Notes: generated from the letters alone by a model not told the origin. 64,000 nucleotides of DNA from an uncultured Coriobacteriaceae bacterium (GCA_902788705.1 CADALE010000003.1:1-64000), one strand, 5' to 3'; numbered from the stretch's first letter, positions 1 to 8,905 are shown. A program made the numbers and translations.

Positions 1-59
1 GAGAGGCCGATTCAATGGAGTCGGGTGCGGAAGACAACGACGAGGGATACGATAGCTAG
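1..59 (+). CDS. C-terminal tail of an upstream protein (partial; possibly DivIVA)
   Basis: Reading from base 3, codons give an acidic tail ending ESGAEDNDEGYDS and a TAG at 57-59. The codons are typical of the host and the acidic composition suits a protein terminus. The position directly upstream of ileS-lspA-rluD is where many Gram-positive genomes keep divIVA, so a DivIVA tail is a reasonable guess. Only 18 residues are visible, so identity is inference from synteny alone. Confidence 0.4.
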   Translation, partial: EADSMESGAEDNDEGYDS

Positions 60-95
60 TAGCACTGGATCTTGGTCCAAGTTCTCCACCGCAGT

Positions 96-249
96 CCCAT
101 CCGGCTGGTTTGGGTGAGTTCCCCCATGTTTGACTGTCTCCATACAGTCGAACCTGCCGAAGACGGTTTGACTGTATACGTACAGTCGAACCCTGCCCAT
201 CCGGCTGGTTTGGGTGAGTTCCCCCATGTTTGACTGTCTCCATACAGTC
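96..249. repeat. 54-bp direct repeat with three palindromic units
   Basis: Bases 96-149 and 196-249 are identical and exactly 100 bp apart. Each ends in the palindrome GACTGT-N6-ACAGTC (132-149, 232-249). A third unit, GACTGTA-TACG-TACAGTC, lies between them at 170-187. All three are flanked by GTTT on the left and (G/A)AAC on the right, so each can form a hairpin with arms of about 10 bp. There is no T-tract. The units could be repressor sites, extragenic palindromes or RNA hairpins; the sequence does not decide. Confidence 0.75.
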
Positions 250-712
250 AAACCCAATTCATCTATCCGATGGCTATCCTCCAGCAGGCTCCCGCACGCT
301 GCCAGCCCGCCTAGGCGGCAGGCGCGTCACGGCTCGCGCTTCGTGCGACTTCGGCAAATGAGCCAATCTGCTCCACGAGCGGTATGCCAAGTGCTAACAT
401 TACGCCCCAGAGCAATGACGGGGACACGTCCTTGGGGCTCGCGCGTCTGACAGAGAGCGAAGTGGCTGAGATTTCGCATTCGCGCGCCTGAGGGTATCAC
501 CCCTGAGCTGCGGCCCCAACGGGAGCTGTGCTCCCCAGTAGACGTCGCCGGAGTGGCCGCCGAGACAGGCCAGCCGAGTAATGCGGGTATCCGCACGCTG
601 GGTCACAAGAGCGAGGTGTGCTGCGTACGCGTGGCATGTGAGGCGCTTCGTCCCAGCATGGAGGGACGGGCGCCTCGTTTCGTGGGGCGTCCACGAGAGA
701 GGGGAACAAAAG
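250..712 (+). promoter_or_regulatory. Noncoding leader region of ileS with 3' stem-loops
   Basis: No convincing gene lies here. The last 75 nt fold well: AGGCGC(641-646)/GCGCCT(670-675) enclosing CGTCCC(649-654)/GGGACG(663-668), then TTTCGTGG(678-685)/CCACGAGA(691-698), which runs into the ileS ribosome binding site. A CGTCC...GGACG stem just before the start resembles the 3' part of actinobacterial translational T-boxes, and a smaller hairpin sits at 582-595. The hallmark T-box sequence GGTGGNACCGCG is not present. A T-box assignment is therefore only a possibility. Confidence 0.35.
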
Positions 713-3541
713 GTGGCAAACGAGTACAAGGCAACCATGAACCTGCCCCAGACCGGGTTCGCCATGCGCGCAAACCTGAGCGCCAACGAGCCGCGTCGCC
801 TGGCAGCATGGGACGAGGAGGGCGTGTACGAGCAGCTCCTCCGCAAGAACGAGGGGCATGACAAGTTCGTGCTGCATGACGGCCCCCCGTACGCCAACGG
901 CCCCATCCATCTGGGCCACGCGCAGAACAAGATCAGCAAGGACATCATCAATCGCTACTGGGCCATGCGCGGCTACCTCACGCCGTACGTGCCCGGCTGG
1001 GACTGCCACGGCCTGCCCATCGAGCACAAGGTCGAGGACATGGTGGGCGCCGCCCGCTTCCGCGAGCTTCCCACCGAGAAGATTCGCGAGCTGTGCCGCA
1101 AGATGGCCGTCGAGCAAGTGGACACGCAGCGCCAGGGCTTCAAGCGCCTAGGCGTGCTGGGCGAGTGGGACAACCCCTACCTCACCTACGTGAACGACTA
1201 CGACGCCACTGACATCGAGATCTTCAAGGCCATCTTCGACAAGGGCGCCATCTACCGCGGCCGCAAGCCCGTGCACTGGTGCAGCCACTGCCACACCGCC
1301 CTGGCCGAGGCCGAGATCGAGTATGGCGACGAGGTCAGCCCCGCCATCTTCGTGCGCTTCGAGATGACCACCGTGCCCGCGGGCCTCGAGGCCTGGGAGG
1401 GCAAGCTTGACGTGGCCATCTGGACCACCACCCCCTGGACCCTGCCGGCCGACGACGCCGTGATCCTCTCGCCCGACGCCGCCTACGTGGCCGTCGAGCA
1501 CGAGGGTCGTGCCGCCATCTTCGCCGAGGCGCTGTGGGAGCGCTGCGTCGAGAAGTTTGGCTGGGACGACGCCGCGCTGGTGTGCGGCACCGATGGCGAG
1601 ACCTGGCACGCCACGGGCACCGAGCTGGCCGGCAACCGCTACAAGCAGCCCATCTTCGGCGACCAGGGCGAGACTGGCGTCTTCATCTACGCCGACTACG
1701 TCACCCTCGAGGACGGCACGGGCGTCGTGCACTGCGCCCCCGGCCACGGCGTGGATGACTACCTGGCCGGCATGAGGTTCGACGTGCCCGTGGTCATGCC
1801 CGTCGATGACGACGGCCGCTTCTTCAAGGGCGAGGGCATGGGCACCGGCGGCCCATGGGGCGGCATGGAGGTCAACGAGGCCAACCCGCACATCATCGAG
1901 TGGCTGCGGGAGCGTGGCTCGCTCATCATGCACGAGGACATGACGCACAGCTACCCGCACTGCTGGCGCTGCAAGAACCCCGTCATCTTCCGCGCCACCA
2001 GCCAGTGGTTCGTGAGCATGGACGACACGGGCCTTCGCGAGCAAGCGCTTGAGGAGCTCAAGAAGGTGGCCTTCTACCCGGCACACTCCGTCAACCGCAT
2101 CGGCAGCATGGTGGAGGGGCGTCCCGACTGGTGCATCTCGCGCCAGCGCAACTGGGGCGTGCCCATCCCGGCCTTCACCTGCCAGGACTGCGGCGAGGTG
2201 GTCATGAACGACGACACCCTCGACGCCGTCATCAAGCTGTTCCGCGAGGAGGGCTCCGACCACTGGTTCACGGATGACCCCGCGAGCTACCTGGGCGACG
2301 CCTGCGTGTGCCCCAAGTGCGGTGGCCACAACCTAAAGCCCAACAAGGACATCCTGGACGTGTGGTGGGACTCCGGCGTGAGCCACACCGCCGTGTGCCG
2401 TCACCGTGACTACCTCGGCTTCCCCGCCGACATGTACCTCGAGGGCTCCGACCAGCACCGTGGCTGGTTCATGTCCAGCCTCATGACCAGTGTGGGTGCC
2501 TATGGCGTGGCGCCGTACCGCTCGGTGGTGAGCCAGGGCTTCACGCTTGATGGCCAGGGCCGCAAGATGTCCAAGAGCCTGGGCAACGTGATCGACCCCA
2601 ACAAGGAGTGCGCGACCCGCGGTGCCGACGTGCTGCGCCTATGGGTGGCGTCGGTGGACACCTCCGTTGACGTGCCGTGCGACGACAAGATCCTCAACCA
2701 GGTGGGCGACGCCTACCGCAAGATCCGCAACACCATCCGCTTCCTGCTGGGCGAGCTGGAGGGGCAGTTTGACCCCGAGGCCGACGGCGTGCCCTACGAC
2801 CAGCTGCCCGCCTTCGACCGCCTGATGCTGGCCCGCCTCTCGCAGGTGCACGACCAGGTGAGCGAGGCCTACGCGGGCTACCGCTTCAACCAGGTGTTCC
2901 GCACCATCTATGACTTCGTGACGGGCGACCTCTCCAACTTCTACCTCAACGCCACCAAGGACCGCACCTACTGCGGCGGCCGCGAGAGCCGTGAGCGCCG
3001 CGCGGCGCAGACCGTGTGGGCGCAGATCCTCTCGATGCTGCTGCATGACCTGCAGCCCATCCTGGTGTACACCATCGACGAGGCCATGGAGTTCGTGCCA
3101 GCATCCCTGCGTGACAACCAGACGCGCGCCGCGCTGCTTGACTGGTACCAGACCCCCATGGCCGCCGACGAGTACGAGGCGCTGCTGCCTGCGTACGAGG
3201 CACTGGTGGAGGCGCGCGGCGCGTTCACCAAGGCCTACGAGGACGCCCAGGCCGCCGGCACCGTCACCGAGAAGACCACCCAGGCCGTTCGTGCGCAGCT
3301 CACGCTGGCGCCCGAGGCGTTCGCGCTGCTGGGCGGCGAGCTTGCCCCCGACCTTGCCGAGGCTTTCGTGTGCTCCGAGGTCAGCCTGGCCGAGGGCGAA
3401 GAGCTCTCGTGCGTGGTGCTGCCCGCCAACGGCGAGAAGTGCCCGCGCTGCTGGAACTGGCGCACGCCGGCTGACTCCGCGTGCCTCTGCGGCCGTTGCC
3501 ACGAGGTCGTCATGGCCTGCGGCACCGGACGCAAGGAGTAG
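713..3541 (+). CDS. ileS: Isoleucyl-tRNA synthetase
   Basis: Class I aminoacyl-tRNA synthetase that charges tRNA-Ile in the cytoplasm, 942 aa. The HIGH motif is HLGH in PIHLGHAQNK, the KMSKS loop is KMSKSLGNV, and the CP1 editing domain contains TTTPWTLPAD. A C-terminal zinc site carries CPRCWNW and CLCGRC pairs. A longer frame is open from ATG 581, but GTG 713 follows GAGAGGGG by a proper distance and aligns with the N-terminus of E. coli IleS (MSDYKSTLNLPETGF against VANEYKATMNLPQTGF). It is first in ileS-lspA-rluD; lspA begins 5 nt after its stop. Regulation is probably through the structured leader. Confidence 0.97.
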   Translation: MANEYKATMNLPQTGFAMRANLSANEPRRLAAWDEEGVYEQLLRKNEGHDKFVLHDGPPYANGPIHLGHAQNKISKDIINRYWAMRGYLTPYVPGWDCHGLPIEHKVEDMVGAARFRELPTEKIRELCRKMAVEQVDTQRQGFKRLGVLGEWDNPYLTYVNDYDATDIEIFKAIFDKGAIYRGRKPVHWCSHCHTALAEAEIEYGDEVSPAIFVRFEMTTVPAGLEAWEGKLDVAIWTTTPWTLPADDAVILSPDAAYVAVEHEGRAAIFAEALWERCVEKFGWDDAALVCGTDGETWHATGTELAGNRYKQPIFGDQGETGVFIYADYVTLEDGTGVVHCAPGHGVDDYLAGMRFDVPVVMPVDDDGRFFKGEGMGTGGPWGGMEVNEANPHIIEWLRERGSLIMHEDMTHSYPHCWRCKNPVIFRATSQWFVSMDDTGLREQALEELKKVAFYPAHSVNRIGSMVEGRPDWCISRQRNWGVPIPAFTCQDCGEVVMNDDTLDAVIKLFREEGSDHWFTDDPASYLGDACVCPKCGGHNLKPNKDILDVWWDSGVSHTAVCRHRDYLGFPADMYLEGSDQHRGWFMSSLMTSVGAYGVAPYRSVVSQGFTLDGQGRKMSKSLGNVIDPNKECATRGADVLRLWVASVDTSVDVPCDDKILNQVGDAYRKIRNTIRFLLGELEGQFDPEADGVPYDQLPAFDRLMLARLSQVHDQVSEAYAGYRFNQVFRTIYDFVTGDLSNFYLNATKDRTYCGGRESRERRAAQTVWAQILSMLLHDLQPILVYTIDEAMEFVPASLRDNQTRAALLDWYQTPMAADEYEALLPAYEALVEARGAFTKAYEDAQAAGTVTEKTTQAVRAQLTLAPEAFALLGGELAPDLAEAFVCSEVSLAEGEELSCVVLPANGEKCPRCWNWRTPADSACLCGRCHEVVMACGTGRKE

Positions 3542-3546
3542 CTGCC

Positions 3547-4044
3547 TTGAGCCCGCTTGCCATGTCGCGCCGGGGCTGGCGCATCATGTTGTTCTGGGTC
3601 TTCGCTGGCCTGGTCGTGCTTGTCGACCAGGCCACCAAGGCCGCCGTGCGCCATGTCTCTCCTAACACGGGCTTCATGCGCACCCTCATCCCGGGCGTCA
3701 TCGACCTGGTGCACGTCGAGAACACGGGTGCCGCGTTCAACATCGGCGAAGGCGCAGGGCCCATCTTCGTGGTGGTGGCCCTGGCCTTCGCCATCGCCGC
3801 CTTCATGCTGGTGCTCAACGAGGACCTGCCGGTCTGGCTCACCATCTCCATTGCCTGCGTGGTGGGCGGGGGCCTGGGCAACATGGTCGACCGGTTCATG
3901 CACGGCTCGGTAACCGACTTCATCGCCACCAGCTTCATCGACTTTCCGGTGTTCAACGTGGCCGACATCGCGGTTACGTGCGGCGTGGTCATAACCTTCC
4001 TGCTGTACCTGATTTGGGAGCGCTCCGAACGGCAGGATGGGTGA
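3547..4044 (+). CDS. lspA: Lipoprotein signal peptidase (signal peptidase II)
   Basis: Integral membrane aspartyl protease that removes signal peptides from diacylglyceryl-modified prolipoproteins. About 165 aa with four hydrophobic segments. The VDQATK motif lies near the N-terminus, and the catalytic aspartate pair sits in GNMVDR and FNVADI, spaced as in the family. TTG 3547 is preferred because AAGGAG (3534-3539) lies 7 nt upstream; ATG 3562 is an alternative. The Shine-Dalgarno overlaps the end of ileS, so the genes are probably translationally coupled. The ileS-lspA-rluD order is common in Gram-positives. Confidence 0.93.
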   Translation: MSPLAMSRRGWRIMLFWVFAGLVVLVDQATKAAVRHVSPNTGFMRTLIPGVIDLVHVENTGAAFNIGEGAGPIFVVVALAFAIAAFMLVLNEDLPVWLTISIACVVGGGLGNMVDRFMHGSVTDFIATSFIDFPVFNVADIAVTCGVVITFLLYLIWERSERQDG

Positions 4045-4047
4045 CGG

Positions 4048-5073
4048 GTGCAGATGGCGCTGCGCATCATAGACGCACTCGTGGGTCCGTCCGACGACGG
4101 CAAGCGACTTGACAGCTTCTTGGCCGGAGTGGAGGGTTGTCCCTCGCGCAGCGCCTGCGCGAAGCTTGTTGAGGAGGGGGCCGTCACCATCAACGGCACC
4201 TCCGCATCCTCAAAGTCGGAGCGTGTGGTGCTGGGCGACCGCATCCAGGTGACGCTACCCGAGCAGCAGGGCACGGCCGGTCCGCTCAGGCCCAACCCCG
4301 ACATCGTTCTTGACGTGCGCTACGAGGACGACTGGCTGCTCGTGATCTCGAAGCAGGCGGGCTTGGTGTGCCATCCAAGCCCCGGGCACGTGGACGACAC
4401 GCTGGCCAACGCCTTGGTGGCCCACTGTGGCTACGACCACCTGGGCATGCTGCAGGGCGAGGAGCGGCCCGGCATCGTGCACCGGCTTGACATGGACACG
4501 TCGGGCCTCATGCTGGCCGCGAAGGACGACGAGACGCAGAAGGCCCTGCAGGACCTCATTCGCATGCGCGTGCTGGACCGCCGCTACGTGACGCTGGTGC
4601 ACGGCTACGTTGCGCCTGACGAGGGCACCATCACCACAGGCATCGCCCGCTCTACGCGTGACCGCCTGCGCATGACCGTGTCGGACGACCCGCTTGCACG
4701 CGAGGCCATCACCACGTTCCGTACGCTCGAGCGCTTCGAGGCGGGCCGGCGCGACGAGGGCTACTCGCTGCTTGAGTGCCACCTCTACACGGGCCGAACC
4801 CACCAGATACGCGTGCACATGCGCCACATCGCCCATCCCTGCGTAGGCGACCAGCTGTATGGCCGCGGCCACTACCAGGACAACCTCTGCCTGGATCGGC
4901 AGTTCCTGCACTCGTGGCACGTGGCCTTCGACCATCCGGTCACGGGCGAGCGGATCTCGCTTGCAGACGCCCTGCCGGCAGACCTGCGCGAGGCCCTTGT
5001 CAGCCTCGATGGCCGATCGATGGGCCGCACCCCGGCGGGGGAGGAGCTCTGCTCCCAGCTGTTGGGACTCTGA
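4048..5073 (+). CDS. rluD: RluD-family 23S rRNA pseudouridine synthase
   Basis: Converts uridines of 23S rRNA to pseudouridine. It is 341 aa with an N-terminal S4 RNA-binding domain (roughly residues 15-75, starting GKRLDSFLAG) and the catalytic domain with HRLDMDTSG, Asp148 being the predicted nucleophile. The motif GRTHQIRVHM is also typical. It starts at GTG 4048, 3 nt after the lspA stop. Family membership is clear; the exact target (RluD-type 1911/1915/1917 sites) is assumed from gene context. A short GC-rich inverted repeat follows the stop but has no T-run. Confidence 0.9.
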   Translation: MQMALRIIDALVGPSDDGKRLDSFLAGVEGCPSRSACAKLVEEGAVTINGTSASSKSERVVLGDRIQVTLPEQQGTAGPLRPNPDIVLDVRYEDDWLLVISKQAGLVCHPSPGHVDDTLANALVAHCGYDHLGMLQGEERPGIVHRLDMDTSGLMLAAKDDETQKALQDLIRMRVLDRRYVTLVHGYVAPDEGTITTGIARSTRDRLRMTVSDDPLAREAITTFRTLERFEAGRRDEGYSLLECHLYTGRTHQIRVHMRHIAHPCVGDQLYGRGHYQDNLCLDRQFLHSWHVAFDHPVTGERISLADALPADLREALVSLDGRSMGRTPAGEELCSQLLGL

Positions 5074-5157
5074 GCGCCGTCGCCGGCGCGCGACTTCGCG
5101 GACAAGGCGTTGACCATTCGTGAAGCCTTGCCTTTCATCGGAAAACTGTTTATCAGA

Positions 5158-5166
5158 TGCTACAAT
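5158..5166 (+). promoter_or_regulatory. Extended -10 promoter of guaB
   Basis: TGC directly followed by TACAAT gives a good extended -10 (TGn + hexamer). There is no clear -35. The predicted start is about 60 nt upstream of the guaB ATG, which has AAGGAG in front of it. Confidence 0.55.
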
Positions 5167-5233
5167 CATGGTCAATTGTAAGCGGTACCGTTTTTTCGGT
5201 AATCGGTAGCCTATTTGCTTAAGGAGACCACGC

Positions 5234-6748
5234 ATGGCAACGTTCTTCGAAGGATATTCGCACACCTTCTCTGAGTACCTGCTTGTCCCCGGCTATTCGT
5301 CATCACAGAACATCCCCGTCAACGTCTCGCTCAAGACCCCCCTCGTCAAGTTCCGTCGTGGCGAGGAGAGCGCCATCGTCCTCAACATCCCCATGACCTC
5401 GGCCATCATGCAGTCTGTGTCGGGCCCGCGCCTGGCCATCGCGCTTGCCCAGCAGGGCGGCCTCTCGTTCATCTACGGCTCGCAGACGCCGCAGGACGAG
5501 GCTGCCATGGTGCGCGAGGTGAAGAGCTACAAGGCCGGCTTCGTGGTCTCCGACTCCACGCTCACGCCCGACATGACGCTGCAGGACGTGGTGGAGCTGC
5601 GCGACCGCACCGGCCACTCCACGATGCCCGTCACAAACGACGGCACGCCAAACGGCGTCTTCCTGGGCATCGTGACCAGCCGCGACTACCGTCTCTCGCG
5701 CGACGACCGCGGCCGCAAGGTTCACGAGTTCATGACCCCCGCCGACCAGTGCATCTGTGGCAACGAGAACACCTCGCTCTCCGTGGCCAACGACATCATC
5801 TGGGAGCACAAGCTCAACACGCTGCCCATCGTCAACTCCGATGGCCACCTCATGTCGCTGGTGTTCCGCAAGGACTACGACTCGCACAAGGGCAACCCTG
5901 ACGAGCTGCTTGACGAGCACAAGCGCTACCTGGTGGGCGCGGGCATCAACACGCGCGACTATGCCGAGCGTGTGCCGCTGCTGGTTGAGGCAGGTGCCGA
6001 CGTGCTGTGCATCGACTCGTCCGAGGGCTACTCCGAGTGGCAGAAGCTCACCATCGACTGGATCCGCGCGCACTACGGCGACAGCGTGAAGGTGGGCGCG
6101 GGCAACGTGGTGGACGCCGAGGGCTTCCGCTATCTGGCCGAGTGCGGCGCCGACTTCGTGAAGGTGGGCATCGGCGGCGGCTCCATCTGCATCACCCGCG
6201 AGCAGAAGGGCATCGGCCGCGGCCAGGCCTCCGCGCTCATCGACGTGTGCGCCGAGCGCGACCGCTACTTCGAGGAGACGGGCGTGTACGTGCCGGTGTG
6301 CTCCGACGGCGGCATCGTGTACGACTACCACATGACGTTGGCCCTTGCCATGGGCGCCGACTTCCTCATGCTGGGCCGCTACTTCGCGCGGTTCGACGAG
6401 AGTCCGACGCGCCGCCTCAACGTGAACGGTTCCTACGTCAAGGAGTACTGGGGCGAGGGCTCGGCGCGCGCCCGCAACTGGCAGCGCTACGACCTGGGCG
6501 GCAGCAAGAAGGGCCTGTCCTTCGTGGAGGGCGTCGACTCGTACGTGCCCTACGCCGGCCCGCTCAAGGACAACGTCGAAGCATCGCTGCTCAAGGTGCG
6601 CTCCACCATGTGCAACTGCGGTGCGCTTGACCTTCACGAGCTTCGCCAGAAGGCCAAGCTCACGCTGGTGTCGGCCACCTCGCTTGTCGAGGGTGGCGCG
6701 CACGACGTCATCCTGCGCGAGTCGCAAAGCGACAACTTCCGCTCGTAG
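5234..6748 (+). CDS. guaB: IMP dehydrogenase, Tritrichomonas-type
   Basis: Oxidises IMP to XMP with NAD+, the committed step of guanine nucleotide synthesis. 504 aa TIM barrel interrupted by a CBS pair (roughly residues 95-220). The catalytic loop is [17 protein letters not shown] with Cys319, and the flap has the Arg418-Tyr419 dyad in NWQRYD. Most bacterial enzymes have GIGPGSICTTR; this one instead resembles the well-studied Tritrichomonas foetus enzyme along its whole length, even sharing its numbering and the C-terminal MCNCGAL and EGGAHDVI segments. The start ATG follows AAGGAG. A strong hairpin terminator lies downstream. Function is secure; the phylogenetic link is recalled, not computed. 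Confidence 0.95.
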   Translation: MATFFEGYSHTFSEYLLVPGYSSSQNIPVNVSLKTPLVKFRRGEESAIVLNIPMTSAIMQSVSGPRLAIALAQQGGLSFIYGSQTPQDEAAMVREVKSYKAGFVVSDSTLTPDMTLQDVVELRDRTGHSTMPVTNDGTPNGVFLGIVTSRDYRLSRDDRGRKVHEFMTPADQCICGNENTSLSVANDIIWEHKLNTLPIVNSDGHLMSLVFRKDYDSHKGNPDELLDEHKRYLVGAGINTRDYAERVPLLVEAGADVLCIDSSEGYSEWQKLTIDWIRAHYGDSVKVGAGNVVDAEGFRYLAECGADFVKVGIGGGSICITREQKGIGRGQASALIDVCAERDRYFEETGVYVPVCSDGGIVYDYHMTLALAMGADFLMLGRYFARFDESPTRRLNVNGSYVKEYWGEGSARARNWQRYDLGGSKKGLSFVEGVDSYVPYAGPLKDNVEASLLKVRSTMCNCGALDLHELRQKAKLTLVSATSLVEGGAHDVILRESQSDNFRS

Positions 6749-6773
6749 GCTCAGTACAAAACCACAGGTAAAA

Positions 6774-6812
6774 AAGCTGCCCGCGGCCACGTTCGGTCGC
6801 GGGCAGCTTCTT
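6774..6812. terminator. Bidirectional terminator between guaB and the MFS gene
   Basis: Stem AAGCTGCCCGCG (6774-6785) pairs perfectly with CGCGGGCAGCTT (6798-6809), with an A-run before and a T-rich stretch after. It can serve guaB on the plus strand and the convergent transporter gene on the minus strand. Confidence 0.85.
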
Positions 6813-6841
6813 TCAAAAGGCGCTTGTCGGCGCTTCGCGCA

Positions 6842-8062
6842 CTATGCCTTGGCCTTGCTGCGGGTGCCCATCACCATGAGCGCGGTGCCGATGGCGGAGG
6901 CCACGACGCCCACCATCAGGCCAGACCTCACGCTGAGCAGCTGGAAGAGCCAGCCACCCACGAAGCTTGCCAGCAGGCTGCCCACCGAGTTGGCGGTCAT
7001 GAAGACGGCCTGGCTCTTGTTGCGGTCGGCCTCCTGCACCTGCTCGTTGGCGAAGTACACCGTCGCGGGCGTGATGGCGGCATAGGAGAGCATCTGCAGG
7101 ATCATGCCCGCATAGAACATGGGCACGTTGCCCGACACGAGCAGCACCAGGTGCTTGGCCGTGAAGAAGATGGCGGAGATGGCCATGATCTTGTCGATAC
7201 TGAGCCGCTTCATGATGAGCGCGAAGCCAAACATGGTGGGAAGCTCCACCATGGCCTGGATGAACAGGGCGTTGCCCTGCACGCGCTCGACGTCGGCGGC
7301 GGGCACGAACTCGGCTAGCACGGCGCCCATGTAGGTGTTGAACAGGTTGTGGCAGAAGTACAGCAGGACGAGCGCGGCGATGATGATGGCCGTGCTGGGG
7401 TACTTGCTGAAGAACTGCAGCACCGAGATGGCCTCTTCCGGCTGCTCGGCCTTGGCGCCCTCGTCTGCGGAGGGCTTGGCAAGCGCCTTGGGCGCGTCGG
7501 GCATGAGGTTGATGGCCACGGCGGTAAGCACGGCGCCGCCGATCATCCACACAGGGAGGGTGTTGCGGCCCATCATGCCCCACAGGCGGCCGACCAGGTT
7601 GGCGCCTACGGCGTAGGCCGCCGAGCCGATGCCGCGGCACAGGCCATAGTTGATGGTGCCGCCCACCTTCTCGTAGATGAACGCCATGCCATTGAGCAGT
7701 GGCATGCCCATGGTGGCCGACATGAAGGCCACGATCACCACAGGGAGGATGAGGAACGACCCCGAGGGGATGAGCAGCAGCGTCGCCGCCAGGGCACCGC
7801 AGACCACCATCGAGGCGGTGATGAAGAGTTTCTGCGTGATCTTGTCGGAGCGGTCCACGAGGTCGCCCACGGCCGGTCCGACGAAGATGCCCAGCAGGCT
7901 CATCACAGACATGGCTGTGCCGATGGTGCCGGTCTCGAAGCCGCTCTGTGACAGGTAGTTGAACGCGTAGCCAACCGACCCGGCCACGAGCAGCATGAAG
8001 CCGGCGTTGACGAGCGCGTACTTGAGGTTGAGGTTCTTCAGGTTCACGGTCTTCCCTCCCAT
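6842..8062 (-). CDS. Major facilitator superfamily transporter
   Basis: 406 aa with about 12 hydrophobic helices and a charged cytoplasmic loop in the middle (near residues 190-215, rich in K, E and A). The signature GDLVDRSDK sits after helix 2, as in MFS carriers. The overall look is that of the LacY/nucleoside:H+ symporter-like MFS group, so a sugar or nucleoside substrate is possible, but none can be assigned. It lies alone on the minus strand, facing guaB. ATG 8062 has GGAAGGAA upstream; GTG 8047 preceded by GGAGGGAAG is an alternative start. Confidence 0.8.
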   Translation of the reverse strand: MGGKTVNLKNLNLKYALVNAGFMLLVAGSVGYAFNYLSQSGFETGTIGTAMSVMSLLGIFVGPAVGDLVDRSDKITQKLFITASMVVCGALAATLLLIPSGSFLILPVVIVAFMSATMGMPLLNGMAFIYEKVGGTINYGLCRGIGSAAYAVGANLVGRLWGMMGRNTLPVWMIGGAVLTAVAINLMPDAPKALAKPSADEGAKAEQPEEAISVLQFFSKYPSTAIIIAALVLLYFCHNLFNTYMGAVLAEFVPAADVERVQGNALFIQAMVELPTMFGFALIMKRLSIDKIMAISAIFFTAKHLVLLVSGNVPMFYAGMILQMLSYAAITPATVYFANEQVQEADRNKSQAVFMTANSVGSLLASFVGGWLFQLLSVRSGLMVGVVASAIGTALMVMGTRSKAKA

Positions 8063-8234
8063 TTCCTTCCCTTATCCACTACACGCCTACTCTATCACCA
8101 TATTGTCTACGTCTGGCTCATTTCGTTTGTGTCCTGCCCATTTGGTACCGAGGCCTCTTGCCAGCAGGCGAGGGGCAGATGGGTGACGAAACGGACATCC
8201 TGTTCGGAGGATATGCGTCGCAGGTGCAAGGGCA

Positions 8235-8317
8235 GCGGTACACAACTTCGTTATCACGTGGTCTGAGCAGCACAAAACTGCAGGATTGGCGCTCTGCCAT
8301 GAGAAGTTGTGTACCGC
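8235..8317. repeat. 15-bp perfect inverted repeat in a 354-nt gap
   Basis: GCGGTACACAACTTC (8235-8249) is repeated inverted at 8303-8317 with 53 nt between. The rest of the 8063-8416 gap holds no credible gene. There is no T-tract, so it is not an obvious terminator for the minus-strand gene that ends at 8417. It could be a degenerate mobile-element end pair or an RNA hairpin. Confidence 0.6.
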
Positions 8318-8416
8318 CGCTTTTGTGGCACGGCGCCTTTATATGCCTATTGCGCACATCACGCGAGCCCGCTCGCATGGGCTTGGGCGCGCCGGTCATG
8401 CCGTCGCCATGCGCAC

Positions 8417-8875
8417 CTAGCACAGTGCATCGACCGCGATCTGGTAGTCGATCCCGTCCGTGTCGTAGGCGAAGACGTCGCCGTCCGCTCGCGTATAGCG
8501 GATGAGGGTGCCCGGCCTGTCCTCGTGTCCGTCAATCGCAACCTGCCAGAGCTCGATGGCGCTCCCATCGCCAAACTCGAATCGAGCTGGCCTCTCGTTG
8601 GGGACATCTGCCTGGGGCTTGCCCATGCCGGCATCGACGACCAGCGTGAAGAAGCGGGAACCCTGCTCTTTTGAGAGGACCCCGAGCCGCTCGGCGTAGG
8701 TCGTGCTCTGGGCAAGGTCCTGCTTGAAGCACAGGTAACGGTACATCATGCGGCCCATGTAGCACATAGGTGCGATGATCGCTGCGGCAATCATGATGAC
8801 GAGCGCGACGTGGGGGAACAGCGAGAGGTCCCTCCCACGGCCCTGCTCCCGGTGGCGTATGACGCGTTCGTACAT
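8417..8875 (-). CDS. Small single-pass membrane protein of unknown function
   Basis: 152 aa, not recognised. A charged N-terminus (residues 1-20) is followed by one hydrophobic helix (about 22-48) and a soluble C-terminal domain of about 100 residues rich in D and E. It is believable as a gene: AAGGAAG precedes the ATG at a normal distance, codon use matches the host, and it is transcribed divergently from leuS through a shared intergenic region. It could be a small membrane regulator or a lineage-specific protein. Confidence 0.65.
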   Translation of the reverse strand: MYERVIRHREQGRGRDLSLFPHVALVIMIAAAIIAPMCYMGRMMYRYLCFKQDLAQSTTYAERLGVLSKEQGSRFFTLVVDAGMGKPQADVPNERPARFEFGDGSAIELWQVAIDGHEDRPGTLIRYTRADGDVFAYDTDGIDYQIAVDALC

Positions 8876-8905
8876 TGAAACTTCCTTTCGCGGGGCAGCT
8901 TTTCG

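Noticed and set aside
96-254. CRISPR array
   Set aside because: Only three palindromic units, with unequal 11- and 35-bp gaps (counted between the 27-bp units) and no cas genes.
581-712. Upstream in-frame ATG at 581 as the ileS start
   Set aside because: The added 44 residues match no IleS N-terminus and lie over the structured leader; GTG 713 has the ribosome binding site and aligns with the family.
500-712. Confident T-box riboswitch call
   Set aside because: The conserved GGTGGNACCGCG and a proper specifier loop could not be found; kept only as a possible diverged leader.
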